A stretch of DNA of 64,000 nucleotides from Acridotheres tristis (taxonomy: Eukaryota > Chordata > Aves > Passeriformes > Sturnidae): NCBI GenBank assembly GCA_037013685.1, contig CM072892.1, forward strand, positions 18,047,501-18,111,500, in the 5' to 3' direction. The stretch's first letter is position 1; each line of letters starts with the position of its first letter. The translations under genes and the position numbers were made by a program. Positions 12,141-24,610 of this stretch are shown in pieces. The notes beneath the pieces are model-generated. The model was given only the letters and a program-made list of their open reading frames with translations. It was not told where the DNA came from and searched no databases.

Positions 12141-15100
12141 TTTTAGAGAACTACCCTTTCTGTCAAATATCTTTAAGCTTGTTGACTTTTGAAATTACTT
12201 GTCCCTTGAAAATTGCAAAGTTGTGTTAAATGCTTTACAATTTTGGGAAAATTGTATATTCAATGTTCATCAAAGCTAAATGAAAGCCCTGAAATATGAA
12301 AATGACAGCATTTTCCCTCTAGTGGCTTTCTCAATATTTCAGGATGACAGTTTCTTCTTTATCCTTTCTCATTTTGACTTCTTCCTTCCACACAGTCTTT
12401 TTTCTCTGAGTAACTCCATTTTTAAATTTCTTCAAAATAAATATTATTTCTTGAACCCTTACTTTGCACCAAAAAGAAATTAGGAGAAAAAAGGAAGAAA
12501 AATTATCTTTTTTTAATCCAAACACTTTTGAGTAAATTCATTCCCATCCCACATGCAGTTTAAATAAATGAAACATCCTCTCCCCTCCAACCTGGTGAGG
12601 AGTAGGGTTCTAACAACAGATCTTTCCATTCCTCTTCTGATTTCATTCTCAGTCTGTTGTTAAACACTACACAAAAGCACTTGATCATCCTTAATGCATC
12701 CTAATATTGAGGAGAAAAAAATTATAATCAATTAACAAAATCAGACTTTTTCAAGAACCTAAATTTGTAAAACAAAGTAATTAAGATTTTATATCCATGT
12801 GGTGGTAAATCAAGTCTTCAAGTTTTGTTTTATGAAACAAGAAATAGACCAATGAAAATGTAAAGTTTGTTTGCTTTTCCCCCCTAAAACATACATAGAA
12901 TAAAACAGAGGACTTTTTTTCTTCATTTCAGGAGGCTGAAATGTAAAATTCTAAAATACTTTACAAAAAGTTGATACTGTCAGTTGTTTTTGAATTTTTT
13001 GGTTGAATTTGGACATGTGAGCTTTTTTTTAGTGTCATGTAAAAATGCCAAAATAATTTGAAATTGATTGTTTCTCAATCAATATGAAATTGGTAAGCAT
13101 CAACAGTTAAAGATAACAAAGTTCTTCCCAGGAACTTCATCCACCTTTACTCCTATAAAGTCCATAGATCTCTAACTCACCCTGAGATTATTCTCTAAAT
13201 GTATAACACTGCTTTCTGATGTAGATCAGCCACCTACCAATGCTTTTTCCCTCTTATTTTTCACTCCAGAGAAGAGTGCTGGGCTTAACAATAACTTGAT
13301 GCCTCAACAGGCTCTGCATACCAGTGTATTGTAATGTATTTCTTCCTCCTGCTATTTACTCTGTATAGAGTGTGCTATTTAGAGATAAAGAGCTTTACTA
13401 TGGCACTGAGCTTGGTTAGTTTTAGGGATCAGACAGGAATATCAGTAGCTTCAGAAGCACAAGATAAACAGTCAAATGCTTTTCTAGAAGGCCTGTGAGC
13501 AATTATGGCTACTGTGTATAGTTTTTAATACCTTTTCTACAGAGACCACACATATATTCGGCACACTGAAAAGTATGTGGGAGGAAGGGAGTTCAAGCGC
13601 TTTAGAATATATGTAACTTCCTACTTTGGCTTTTTAAACTTATGAGGTACAGCAAGAAATGAATCAATGACAAAAAACAAAGATAAGAAATCATTACACA
13701 GGTATCAGACATGTGAATCATCTGATAATGACCATCCATATTTAAATATAGATGAGTAGTGGGATGAGAAAGTGTCTGTATTTTAATGTTCTTTCTTAAC
13801 AGTATTATTCTCAGGAATATCAATGTAGCTGCCACTAATTTCATGCAATGTTCAAGGTGACTCTGGGAAAAGTCAGATACAGGGATCAAGTGAATTATTG
13901 ATACTGAGATAGCACAGAAAACTATTCCAATAATCAATTGTTCAACAAGTAAAAATAATTTATCTACAACTTCTTGTATATTGCAACACAAACTAGTAAC
14001 TTAAGTTTCCTCAAACTAGGCCTCTTCAAAAAAGAAACCTGGTAAATGACTGAAGTAATCTGTACTCATTAACAACCAAATTGGCATGGACTGTTTATTG
14101 AAAATGGTGTTTTAAAGAAAAAGCAGCTTTCTGTGGTTCCTCACCTAAATAAAGCATTGTCTAAGATATTATGGATAATGGGAACTACATTATTTTCATG
14201 AGTGACTCCTTGTAGTTATTTGAACATTTCCTTGCAAAAACAGCCGTAAATTTGATTAGGTATTGTTATTATCCTAGATGGCCCAAAACATTTAAGGTTA
14301 CATAAGAGAAGAGAGCCTTTGGAATTATCTTTAATTCTGATATCTGATTGCATTCCACTGTATTTCTTACTTTGTAGCCTTGAATGTTTTATAGTTTCAT
14401 TCTCCTATCTAAAGGGGGAACTTATAATCCTTTTCTGTTGAGATTCTGGTCTTTCAATTAGCCTTTGGTGATAGTGTCAAATCTAAAAGGTATTTGCTCA
14501 TTTTCAGAGAATTTGCTCCTACTGTTTAAAGAAAAATGGAGAAAGACAGTATGAGATGAAGGTGCCTGAAGCTATTGCAGACTCCTGTTGGCTTGTTTGA
14601 CAAGATCTTACTAGTACAGATGGGAAATAGGCTATTGCAGAGATGGATATTAGTACAAGAATCAGAGAAGAAATACATTTCATACTGAGCCTGATCAAAG
14701 ATCAAGAGTAAAGGTGTGAAACAAGAATAGCCTTTAAGAAAAGTCATGCCAGTCTGGGTCTTAAAAAATGTGGGAAAAAAAGAAGAGACATCTCACACTA
14801 GGCTTGTTCTAAGATAACAAATGTAAATATAAAGCAAGAATTGCCTTAACAAATTTACTTGCATCAAGATAGTCTGTCCCTTATAAAACCATTAAAAAAC
14901 TACAGAAATTGATCCGATTTTATAAAAATCCAAATGAAGGCAAAACTTCTGTGTAAGTGAAGTAAGTCTAGAAAGTCTTCAAGCTGCTGAAGGAGCTGGC
15001 CTAATAAATTAGAATGAAATTTCATGGTTCTTGCTACATGCCATTGAGAGGCTAGTGGTGTAATTCATACTTAACGTTAAGAAGCTATGCAGAATAAAAA

Positions 15101-15179
15101 CCACTAACTGCATATCTGTTGCAGCAGACCTCTCATTAGGGGTACAAATGAGTTAAGACCCAGGCTCTCATTCAACAAC
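12141..15179. other. Unique AT-rich non-coding DNA
   Basis: No gene or repeat was recognised. The reverse-strand frame at 13602-13991 (129 codons) is Leu/Ile-rich and could superficially pass for membrane segments. That is the expected translation of A-rich DNA read antisense, and no family is recognisable. The phrase 'gctattgcag' occurs twice close together (near 14572 and 14632), which looks coincidental. Confidence 0.6.
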
Positions 15180-15665
15180 ATGAAAAGGGTCCCAGCTTAT
15201 TCTTCTTTACAGATTAGCCATCCTGACTCAGATTACAGCAAGCTCCTACTGCAGGGACCAACTGCAGACTCTGACTGTGGCTATTTCCTGCTGGACTGTG
15301 ACTGCAAGTATTGGTTTGCAGACTCTGAGCACCGGCCTTTACCCAGCTCAGCTGTGACTGCAGGCTCCAATGCCATCAGACCCAGACTGACCTCACAGCA
15401 GAACTTTTACTGCAGCAACTCTCTTCCTTGTGTCTCTCCAGATTGTTCCTTTTTCCTCAGGGCTCCTCTACCTCTTCCAGATCCATCCACCCAAGGTCCT
15501 CTTCTTCCAAAATCCCGCGCCCATCTGCTCCCCCTCCCCCCTTTTATCACACTTATCTTTATTAGTCACAGCTGTGACCCATTAAGGGCAAGGCTGTTCC
15601 TGTTTGGTAATTAGTGCAACTGTGACTTACCAGGGGTGAGGCCGTTTGTAATGTCTTCTACACCT
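15180..15665. repeat. C-rich probable interspersed repeat, unclassified
   Basis: A pyrimidine-rich block of clearly higher G+C than its flanks. It contains recurrent CTGTGAC/CTGCAGACTCTGA words (15257-15375) followed by a distinctive module with 'cagctgtgacccattaaggg' (15568-15587) and 'caactgtgacttaccagggg' (15617-15636). That composition and the 'gggtgaggccg' ending resemble avian LTR-type repeats as I remember them, but I cannot assign a family or orientation. A forward frame of 144 codons spans 15180-15614; it is Ser/Pro/Leu-rich, has no recognisable domain, and C-rich sequence naturally lacks stop codons. Confidence 0.35.
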
Positions 15666-16389
15666 ACACGTATCAATGGTCTACTCTTACTGAAACTCCT
15701 TTGGGGGCAATGAACAATTATTTAAATAAAAAGTTGAAAGAATTTGTAATGGATTAAGCCATGCTTTCTATAGTTTGAAAAGTGAACAGCATTTTGAAGA
15801 TTGCTAGGGGTAGGCTGACACTAACTGCTTGCTGTCATTCTACTAAACCCTATCAGAGAACAGGGGTTAGGCCAAGCATTGAAGCAATTTCTGACCTAAA
15901 GAGCTGTCTTTTCTAGTGATTCAATTTCTTAGCAATTAAAATATATTTCCTGACATCTTCTGGGCAATTAGGTTGAAATTCATGTGTAATCTTAGACAAA
16001 CTTTTGATAGAAAAATTTTATTGCTTCTGTAGTCAGCTTATATGGATTGGATCCTCTCAGTGGTCAATATCAGCATCTGCACATAAATGAGGAACAAATT
16101 CCTTGTTACACCCAGACTTCCAAAGGTAACTGTATGTACTGGAGTATTTCCATGTTTTATTCTGGTATAACTTAGAAACATTTAGTTAACATCAGTTGAA
16201 CCTACCATTTTTATACTCAGATTTAAAGGACAAGTTTGTAAGATATGCACAGATCTTTGTATGACATAGGTTTAAATATCTTCTTCCTGTTTCTTTTGTC
16301 TATCTTCATGGTATGAAATGTGTTTCTTCTTATTTTATCAAGTTCTTTTGGGTCAGGGCTTGTGCTGATAATGGGAAAGGGAGCAAGAA

Positions 16390-16433
16390 ACAGATAAAAT
16401 AAAGAAAACAGATAAAACAAAGATAAAATAAAG
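16390..16433. repeat. Imperfect GATAAAATAAAG tandem repeat
   Basis: The core GATAAAAyAAAg occurs three times in succession (from 16392, 16410 and 16422) with short A-rich spacers, giving a small imperfect A-rich tandem array. No function is implied. Confidence 0.75.
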
Positions 16434-19100
16434 TTTTCATGAGGAACCTCCTTGATGCATTTATGCAAGAAAGTAAATGAAATATTTACAAACTGGGGGC
16501 TCAAGAGCACATTTGGTATTGAGAAAACTTTTAATAAAATTATTTGTTGCACTGTGCTTTCTGATTCCAAAATGTCAGGTTTCTTAAGATCTGTATCTTG
16601 GTCTTCGTTTCCTTCTGTACTGGTGAGGGAAAAATATTTCTTTTATCAGCTCTTAGACAGAAAGAAAAAGGGAGATCTTGAAAATTTCAATAGGTTCATA
16701 GGGGAAAAGAGAACCTGAAGATCTTTTTACACTAATGAATCTCTAGAGTTCAGGTCAGTACAGAAAGCAGTTTGGAATGGGAATTGAAATAGTTTTGAAG
16801 AAAGTCCTATCTTTCTATGTTTTAAAGGAGTTATTGTTACTTTATTTGGTATAAAACTTATTAATCATATACTTCTTAGTCTTTTAGTTGTTTGATGAGA
16901 GACCAAACAAAGTTCTATTCAAAGTAAAAGTTCTTCATGACAGTTCATAGATTAAATTATTTTTTTAACTGTTCCCTTTTCTGTTTTTCTGTCATTTACT
17001 TAGTAAATATTGAAGCAGCCCTTATGATCTCTCGTCTATACCTCTAACTTCTTTACTAAAGTGAAGAGTTTTTTTTTTTACTCAATTATTTTAGTATGGA
17101 GCAGTTTAAGCCTCTGCAAGAACTTCTAAAGTAGTTGAGTAGAATAATTATCTTAATGAATTTCATGAATTCTTTTAAACCAGCTGCTTTCTCTGTGGTT
17201 CAGAGAAGCTGGGTTTTGTTGAGAATTGTTAGGTATTTTCCATAGCCAATAGAAAGGTCCTTTCTGTAGCAAATTTGTAACATGTAAATCCCTAATATGT
17301 AAGCAGTCTTCCTGTTTCTTCCATTCTTTCTATTTCTTTTAATTAAAATTAATGTTTGAGTATTTCTCACTGACAATGACATCTAGAGAAGCATTAAATA
17401 TCCTTAGGAAACAGTGAGAGAGGGGAGAGCTTACAAGATCTACTTTTGCCTTTTCATAGCAGTGGTGAGTAAATATATGTTTTTCTCTCTGGAAACAGCA
17501 CACAAAGATCAGGGATAGCTAACCAATGCCAAGGACAAACTTGAATTGCCTTTCTTCTATTGATGGGCAAATAATCATACATAAAATAGCTAACTTCAAA
17601 TCAACTTGAAAATTGAATATGAATTCAATTTATATGAAACTTGCACATCCATTTCCTAGTGCTGATACTTGATTCTAGTTTTAATGTTTATGAGTACAGT
17701 GGAAAATGTTATAATTTAAGGACCCTTTATTGCCCATAATTTATTTTATTTCAATTATTATTCCTTTAGTGGTTTTCAGAATTTTAAATTTGCAGTAATT
17801 ATAATATTATTGATTGCAAAACAATAATGCAACTCTTCAAATTTTCAGTTTTAAATGGAAATGTATTAGACAAATATTTTAAAATTGTTACCTAATGGTA
17901 AAAGATACAGAGCTAATACTGAATTAAGTCAGCATAGGCAACATTTCCATCTGTTATTGTAAAGAAATGTGTGAGTGTTTTTTCAATGTCTGGGAAAAGA
18001 ATTTTTATCTAAATATATCGGTGTTCAGGGAAGTACAGATGTCTGTACACATTGTACATGTGACTCAGGGCAACAGTGTATGGAAAAATGCTTCAATTTC
18101 TGGAAGATTTTTTTACCAGGAAGGTTCAATATTAATTAAGGTACTAGAAAAATTCAGTGCTGGAGGCAATGAAAGTATAGTCATGTAACTTTTCTATTTA
18201 GTTATTGTTCATCATGGTCTTTCTATAAGAGAGGTCTGAAGATGTACTGTGTGGGAGAAGAGCTGTGTCAGTTCAGTAGCAATGCTGTGGAAGTTTGAAG
18301 AAATTGACCAAAGCTTCTGCACTTTGCCTGCATCAGAGTCCACAATAAAGACCTTGGCAGAACAAAGGTAGAATCAGTTCTGTATATGCCAATAATGTGG
18401 GCCAAAGAGGAATGACAGTAGACAAGTGCCTGTGTCTGTCTGAAATGCAGTGATAGGTTTATAACTACTTTAGGAAAAAAGTCTAAACAGAAACACAGAA
18501 ATGCAAGTGTTCCCACCACAGAAGGAAGATTACAATTTCCCTTATTTGTTTACAAATAACCCTGACTCATGCTCCATATGCTCCTTTTCTGTCTGCATTT
18601 CAACACTGAATATTCACTTGCCTTCCCCATCCATAAGTTATTTGAAATACTTTTATTCACTGTTTCTGTTTTTGTTAGAATTTGATTACAACTACTGACT
18701 GAACTCATTCAACTTTTATTTTTCGAGAAAGTGATGCAGTTCTAAAACATACTTAAAATCTGCAATCAATTTGTCCTTGGTTTTCCTAGTGTCTAAGGAA
18801 CAAGCATTCAGAAAAACAAAAGCACTAAGTAGGACCTAAATAATTTATCAATTCCTTTGTAATTCCTAAGATACATAGGAGAGCAGCAATGACAGAAATA
18901 AAGAAAACCAGCATCTAAGAAATGGGTAGAAATGAGAAAAAACAGTTAAGACAAGAGCTAGAGATTTTGTATTCAAGAATAAATTTGTGCATGACCAAAA
19001 ACATACCCACATAGGCACAAATGATTTGAGGGCAAAAGAAAGAAAGCAATGTCTTATTTTTGGCTATTTCCAATGGAGGAGAGAAAGAAATGTTAGGATT

Positions 19101-19130
19101 AAAAAAAAAAAAAAACAAACAAAAACCCCG
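19101..19130. repeat. Poly(A) tract with CAAA extension
   Basis: Fifteen consecutive A residues (19101-19115) run into CAAACAAAAACCCC. No retroposed gene body or SINE is recognisable upstream (left), so this reads as a simple low-complexity tract and not as the tail of an identifiable retrocopy. Confidence 0.75.
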
Positions 19131-20040
19131 ATTTACCCCAAAACAATTTTAAAAAAATACAAACTGAACCAAGGAAATAGAAACTTGCACAACCTTTTGC
19201 TTTATCTACACAAACTATATTTGTCTGCTGCAAAATAAAGATTCATAATTTTCTTTCTCTTTGTTAGAAGCAAATGTCACAGAGGTGTGTGTTTCAGTGC
19301 AGTGCAGCTGAGGAGTAGGTAAAAGGGCTTTTTGTCCTGCAATTGATCTATTAAAAAAAATAATAAAACCAGTAACAAATAAGGAGATCTCAGTTTTTGT
19401 TAGTATTTCCAACTGTTCAGCAAACAAACACAATCGAGTGCCTAGTATTTGCTCTAGGACTTGGAATGCTGAACCAGAAACTCTCAGCAATACAAGCTAA
19501 ACACCAATGGCTAAAGAACAGCATGCTCACAGTTTGTGTGCAGCAGGCAGACCACAGGCATTGCACCCAAATGAGAGAGCCAAGTTGACTCCACTACCAG
19601 CTCATTGACTTTAAATCATTTTAAGGGCTACTATGTTTTGAAATTATTCATTTAAACCGTGATAGATTGCATCAGTTTTTATTCAGAGAAGCAATAAAGA
19701 GAGAACCTACATTCACCTCTCAACAATGCATCCTCTCCCAGTGCTGGGCCTCAATGATAATAGGAATACTATCCCTTATGGCTTTTCTGATAGTTAAAGA
19801 CCATTAGAGCTCGACAGCATGCTATGCACTGGTAAACACTGGTTGACTGATGGGTCCACTTTTTTCAGGAGTGACTGTAGTAATATGAAATCAGGTAATA
19901 AAGAGCTCAGGCACCACAGGTTTGTACTTCAGTTTATTATATTCTAGGAGTGATTCAATAGTGTTGAAAAGATACAGTGTAATTCAAGTGCTTCCCTTTC
20001 AGCACACAGTCACTGCTACAAACAGCTTCTTTTTGCAGAG

Positions 20041-20265
20041 ACAGAAAAATTGAAAAGGCTTTTGGAGGTTAGGCAGTCTGACCTCCTGCTCAAAGTAGTG
20101 GTGACTTCAAATGTAGACCAAACATACCCAGATTCTTTTCCAGCCAAAGTTTTAGAGACTCCAAGGGGGAAGATTTCATGATTTCTCTGAACCATCCTTT
20201 CAAGTGCTTAACCACTCTAGTTGTGAAGATTTTATTCTTTTGTTCAAAGGAAACTTATCTGACTC
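20041..20265 (-). mobile_element. CR1 LINE 3' fragment, older subfamily, reverse strand
   Basis: Read on the reverse strand, this follows the 3' region of an older CR1 subfamily. In forward coordinates the blocks are 'gaaaaggcttttggaggtt' (20052-20070), 'gacctcctgctcaaagtagt' (20080-20099), 'agtttta..actccaaggggg' (20148-20169), 'gatttcatgatttctctgaa' (20172-20191) and 'caagtgcttaaccactctag' (20201-20220). These are the reverse complement of CR1's '..agtggtcaagcactgg..ggagatttt..gagcaggaggtc..' succession. Numerous substitutions spread evenly along it indicate an old copy. The extreme 3' ATTCTATG-type octamer tail is not evident. Confidence 0.85.
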
Positions 20266-21587
20266 AAGGCTAATCAGATTAAACAGAAGTACCCAGTGTG
20301 GGTCAGAGGAACAAAGATATGGTGAAAATAACCCCTGAATCTTAAAGTCCACAAGAGCTGGCTTAAGCTGTCTGGGAAGGAGAAATCTCCTGCCTCCAGA
20401 TTTCCATCAAATTTAACTATATATAATTTTTCATTATTGTAACTGGTTTTGCCATATCCTTTCACAATGCACCTCTTGTTTTCTCATTTCCTAGGAAAAG
20501 ATTTTCCCTTCCTTTCCATCTTCTCTGCAACCTTTCTGTAGTGTTGTCTTTTTCTCATGCTTACATAAACCCAGTAATTCTAGCTCCTAAACATTTTATG
20601 ACCCACCACTTGATTGTCTTTAGAATTGATGCAGAATGTGGCAGAAGACTAAGTAGAATTACCAGTATGGAAGGCAAGCAGCAAGCCTATTAGGACGGCA
20701 GCTTTTATTGGCAGATGACTGTATCTAGGTCCTTTAACAGAAGATTTTTCTAGACTATTGTTGCTTGTGACTTCTGTGGCACTGGAATGGATTTATCAGC
20801 TAGGCATGGCTCTTCCAGAGGCCTGCTCTGCCAGAGCTTGCTCTTTCACTGCTGTTGACAAAGGCCTGTATTTTTTCCAAATCTGCAGACGTAGAAAGAG
20901 TCATCTAGTGGTCAGAACACACCATCTCTAAGCTTACATCATCGAGGAAATCCACCCATGTTGATGCAGCTTTTGTGAGTCCCTGCTCTTGTGGGAGGTA
21001 GAGCATGGATTCCTCCTCTCGCTCCCCCATCTTGGAGTCTTTGCAAAAACCCACTTGATTTGCTATTCATTCCTCCTTTGCCATGCAGCATGCTCACTCC
21101 AGCTCTCACCTGGTAACTCGGTGATTTAAGCAGATCACACACCTGTCACTGATGAGGCTGTCATTGCCACCAGCTAAAGCGTCAGGGAAGAGCTATGAAA
21201 TCAAACTGCTGCTGAATAGTCACTTCTCAGCTAAGCTCTCCTCCCACTGACGTATCTTTTCAGCCCTTAAGTAGCTTTTGCTTTTTTATTCCCTCAAGTA
21301 TACTAAGATGCACCACATGTAGGACATTGTTGTAGTATAAATGCACCATTAAACTAAGAGCAAAGAGATATTCTTAGCTCTGCCCCTTCATTTCCAAACA
21401 CATAAACAGGGAGTGAATATTTCCCTTCTACATATTCAGGCTTATGGTGATTTGATTTTAGTATGTCTCAGCATAGCTTCTAGCCCTCTGGCACTTCTGT
21501 CTTAGAGCTGAACTTCCATGTGTGACTGCTTCAAGCACGTGTTTATGCATGCAGCTAATTACCACCTCTTTAACACGGATACATGAC

Positions 21588-21602
21588 ATCATCATCATCA
21601 TC
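21588..21602. repeat. (ATC)5 microsatellite
   Basis: Five perfect ATC units. Too short to be strongly unstable, and no adjoining gene is recognisable. Confidence 0.9.
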
Positions 21603-23167
21603 TAAAAATACAGGGAAGAATAAGGAATAGATTCTGTGGATGATCACCAGCCAGTTTACTTTAACATTGAGCTGATGAGTCTTTGAGTGTGTTTCCCATC
21701 AGAGTAAGACTCTAAAGGAAGGTCTGCACAATTTCATTACTGGTGAAAGAAAAGGCAGCACTGCATTTCATTAAAAATTCATAGTAGCTTTGATTGTAGA
21801 CAGTCTCTATTTTACTTGGTTGTATCTTTTGCCCCCAGGGTTCTTGATCAAATCTGAATTTATTTGGAAAGACCAAATACAAATAGCTGAGACATTTTTG
21901 CACATGATGAAGATTATTTTTTTTTTTTTGTTGTAGAAATATTATTGTATCATTAATCTTTTCTTGAACAGATATATAGCTGGAAAAGCTATTAATAGAA
22001 AATTGAGATTTTATTTGGCATATGAATAGTCTATTTTGTGGAGACATGACTGTCTCTGTTCCAGTATTGATTTATCTGAAGTGGCACTGAGAAAGGGAAA
22101 TTTGCCTGCAAACACTTGTTCCTCACAGATAGCTTATTCTACATTTATAAATTTTTACTTAAAGAGTAGCTATGTTTTATATCCAGGTAAAACTTAGCTT
22201 GAAAATTTGAAGTTGTAATTTGGGCTGAATAAATGCTAATTTTTTGGGATATGGAGACACTAAGAAATGGAAAGGTGTAATTGAAACAAACAAAAATATC
22301 CTATTCTTATGGTCACACAAAGTAAACATTGGTGAATAACCTTTTTTTTTTAATTGAGTACAATAAACAGATTTTCTAACTCAATATGCAGTTAAATAAA
22401 GTAGAAAATAGTCTGAAATTGTCCTTGTTAACAATATAAATGTACTCTCTAAAAAAGTATTCTGTACTCCCATTCACTTCAAAGAGAGGAGCCAGCACAG
22501 AATTGACTTTTCAATCTCTTTTTTTTCTTTTTTGATAGCTTATGCTGTCACTAAATAAAATGTTATCTTCACACACACTCACCCTCCCCAAGTAAATAAA
22601 GACACTTCTTTGGAAACAAGGGTATTTGATATTCAGCATTATCTTTATTGTTGTTCTATATAAAGTTTACATAATCCACTATAAAAAGGTGGAAATAAAT
22701 ACAAGAGAGAGAGAAAAAAAATAATTTTATGCCTTATGTTATCAGTTTATATATTTCATCCATTTTATATCTCTTCTTCAGCATCTTATGAATCCCTCCT
22801 TCTTGCTTTTTGCTCAATAAAATTGTAGCCTGTAAGCCTCTCTTGAACAGAATGTGCACTAAAGATGCAATAAATTCACATTAAAAAAAACCAGTAAGCC
22901 TGAGGAGACAAGTCAAGGTCCAGAACTTGGAGATGAGTGTTTACTATACACACCTTTGCACAGTGTAGATGTAACACTCAGCAACACTTAAAAAAAATCA
23001 TTTCTCATTCAAAATTCATTATATTGTAACTACAGATTTAGCAACATACTGGCAGTTTCTATTGATTAACTCAGGGATATTGTGGAAACTTGAAGCATAC
23101 TGAAAGTGCCTTTAAAAGGAAATACTGATTTTGTCTGGGGAAGGTGGTGCACAAGCCTGCTGAAAAG

Positions 23168-23222
23168 AGGTGTAATTCTCTAAGAAGAGTGTAATTCTCT
23201 AAATGAGTGTAATTCTCTAGAG
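23168..23222. repeat. Three-copy 18-19 bp minisatellite
   Basis: The 12-mer TGTAATTCTCTA occurs perfectly three times, starting at 23171, 23190 and 23208, within slightly varying units (GAGTGTAATTCTCTAAn). The spacings of 19 and 18 bases and the perfect cores point to a recent local tandem duplication. Confidence 0.93.
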
Positions 23223-23663
23223 TAGTAACAGCAGATGAGCTGGAAGTTTTCCTAGTGTATGTGCTCTTCTATGTGAAAACCACTTCTGTTTCAAAACCAA
23301 CTTTTTCCTTTATAGCAAGTTACAATGATAAAGATTGTAAATTGTATTGATGGAGGTTAAAAGATAGAGTCAGTCATATTTTTGACTGAACAAATAGATC
23401 CTGAGGGGAGCCCCATAAATCCAGGAGCTGATCAGAGCACATTGTCTGATACTTACTACTGATACTACTTGCTGAGTCTTTAAAATATATGGATTTAGCA
23501 AAAAATTGTGACTTGCTGCACTTCGAGGCACAAAAATGTTGTCAAACATATCAACTACATTTGATATCTTGTAAAATAAATTGGTATTTTGGGACAAATT
23601 TTAATATTATTCCAACTAAAACAGGCTAAAACATCCAGAGATATTTTGAATATCTCATCATTT

Positions 23664-23766
23664 AAAGTGGTCAAGGTCATGTTGGATGGAACTTTGTGGA
23701 ATCTGATCTACAGAAAGATGTACCTGTCCACAGCAGGTGGATTGGATCAGATAAGCTTAAAATGTC
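23664..23766 (+). mobile_element. Decayed CR1 3' end
   Basis: This follows the terminal CR1 region in sense orientation: 'gtggtcaaggtcatgttgga' (23668-23687, for CR1 'cattcaaggtcaggttgga'), 'aatctgatctacagaaagatg' near 23700-23720 (for '..cctgatctagttgaagatg'), 'cctgtccacagcaggtgg' (23723-23740) and 'attggatcagataagcttaa' (23741-23760, for 'gttggactagatgatctttaa'). The normal tail (ggtcccttccaacc, then ATTCTATG octamers) is replaced by the long T run that follows. The copy is short and quite diverged, but the order of blocks is convincing. Confidence 0.75.
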
Positions 23767-23789
23767 TTTTTTTTTTTTTTTTTTTTTTT
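23767..23789. repeat. Poly(T) tract, 23 T
   Basis: Twenty-three uninterrupted T residues, the longest homopolymer in the window. It sits exactly where the CR1 element on its left should continue with a C/T-rich 'ggtcccttcc' segment, so it probably grew by slippage from that seed. Its length is liable to vary between individuals and sequencing reads. Confidence 0.9.
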
Positions 23790-24164
23790 AACCAAAGCAA
23801 TCCTGTGATTTTGTATTTTTTGTCTGCAACTTACCTTATGAATTATTTTTTCCTAGCTTATTATCTGGTTTGACTTAGCAATGGATTTTCTTGAAATTTC
23901 TTAAAAGCAAGAAACTTGAGAATCGTTTTACAGAATTTAGCCACCATGACTGATGATTTATTTTCACATAATATATTGCAGTATCCATCTTTGCTTTTGT
24001 TATACAGCTGGAGTTTCTGTAATTTGTAAGAAAAAGTTATCATTTAATTGATTGAGAATATGCACATGAAATTCAGATGGTGAAGATTTATACCAAGTTC
24101 AAATGAGCCACTGTCATATCATTGGTATTTCTGTCACTAGTAAAATCACTGTATGACTACAGTC
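23790..24164. other. Unique AT-rich non-coding DNA
   Basis: Nothing recognisable was found between the poly(T) tract and the LTR that follows. The true left edge of that LTR may lie within this stretch. Confidence 0.5.
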
Positions 24165-24610
24165 TTTCCTACATAATTTTCATATATGCACAATGTCTTG
24201 CTTGCAGCCAGGAGAGGGTTTATTTTTGCAGCAGCCAGGAGGGGCATGGCCAGCACCCTGGGTTTTTCTGTATTAACTGAGGATATGCAGAGGGGAGGGA
24301 CTGGGGTGGGGACCCTTCTGCTGTGTGGCCATTGATGGATTGTGTGGTCACACGGTGACCTGTTCCACATGGCAGCAATCCTGTGTCCTGCCTGCTCTGC
24401 TATTAGTGCTGCTGCTGTCACCTTTAGTGTTCTTATTTCATTGCTGTATCTAGTAAAATGTTCTTATCTCAGACTGTGATCTTTACCTTTTGTGCTTGGA
24501 TTTCTCCTCTCCATTCCACCACAGGTGGAGGAGAGTGAGGCAAAAACACACGGTCTAGGGTGTTTCAGTGGGAATACTAGACTGGGGAGCACCATTTCTA
24601 AACCATGACA
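24165..24610 (+). mobile_element. Endogenous retrovirus LTR (solo or fragment)
   Basis: This stretch is more G+C-rich than its surroundings and has the 3' half of a bird ERV LTR in forward orientation: a duplicated 'gcagccaggag' motif (near 24206 and 24230), a degraded polyadenylation region (AGTAAAATG, 24452-24460), the U5 words 'gttcttatctca' (24461-24472) and 'ctttaccttttgtgcttgga' (24481-24500), and the end TAAACCATGACA (24599-24610), which terminates in canonical CA. No retroviral coding region borders it, so it is probably a solo LTR. The left boundary is approximate, and no convincing target-site duplication could be paired. Confidence 0.7.

Larger units (their letters stand above)
15666..20040. 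other. Unique AT-rich non-coding DNA
   Basis: No gene was found. Low-complexity tracts at 16390-16433 and 19101-19130 are listed separately. Frames at 16223-16570 (reverse, 115 codons), 16452-16718 (forward, 88 codons) and 19215-19490 (reverse, 91 codons) overlap one another on opposite strands or sit alone, with no recognisable motif. Confidence 0.6.
20266..23663. other. Unique non-coding DNA
   Basis: No gene was recognised. 20690-21250 is somewhat less AT-rich than the rest but matches no repeat I know. The reverse frame at 21712-22047 (111 codons) has no motif. An (ATC)5 microsatellite, a 13-base T run (21917-21929) and a small minisatellite at 23168-23222 lie within. Confidence 0.55.

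Noticed and set aside
13602..13991. 129-codon reverse frame with hydrophobic stretches resembling membrane helices
   Set aside because: Hydrophobic runs of Leu, Ile and Phe arise from A-rich DNA read antisense; no transporter or receptor family is recognisable.
19101..19130. Poly(A) tail of a processed pseudogene
   Set aside because: No open or decayed coding sequence or 3' UTR-like signal with AATAAA is recognisable directly to its left, and no target duplication was found.
22464..22508. Phrase like 'cattcacttcaaagagagga', reminiscent of an ancient sauropsid repeat
   Set aside because: Too short and degraded to assign to any family.
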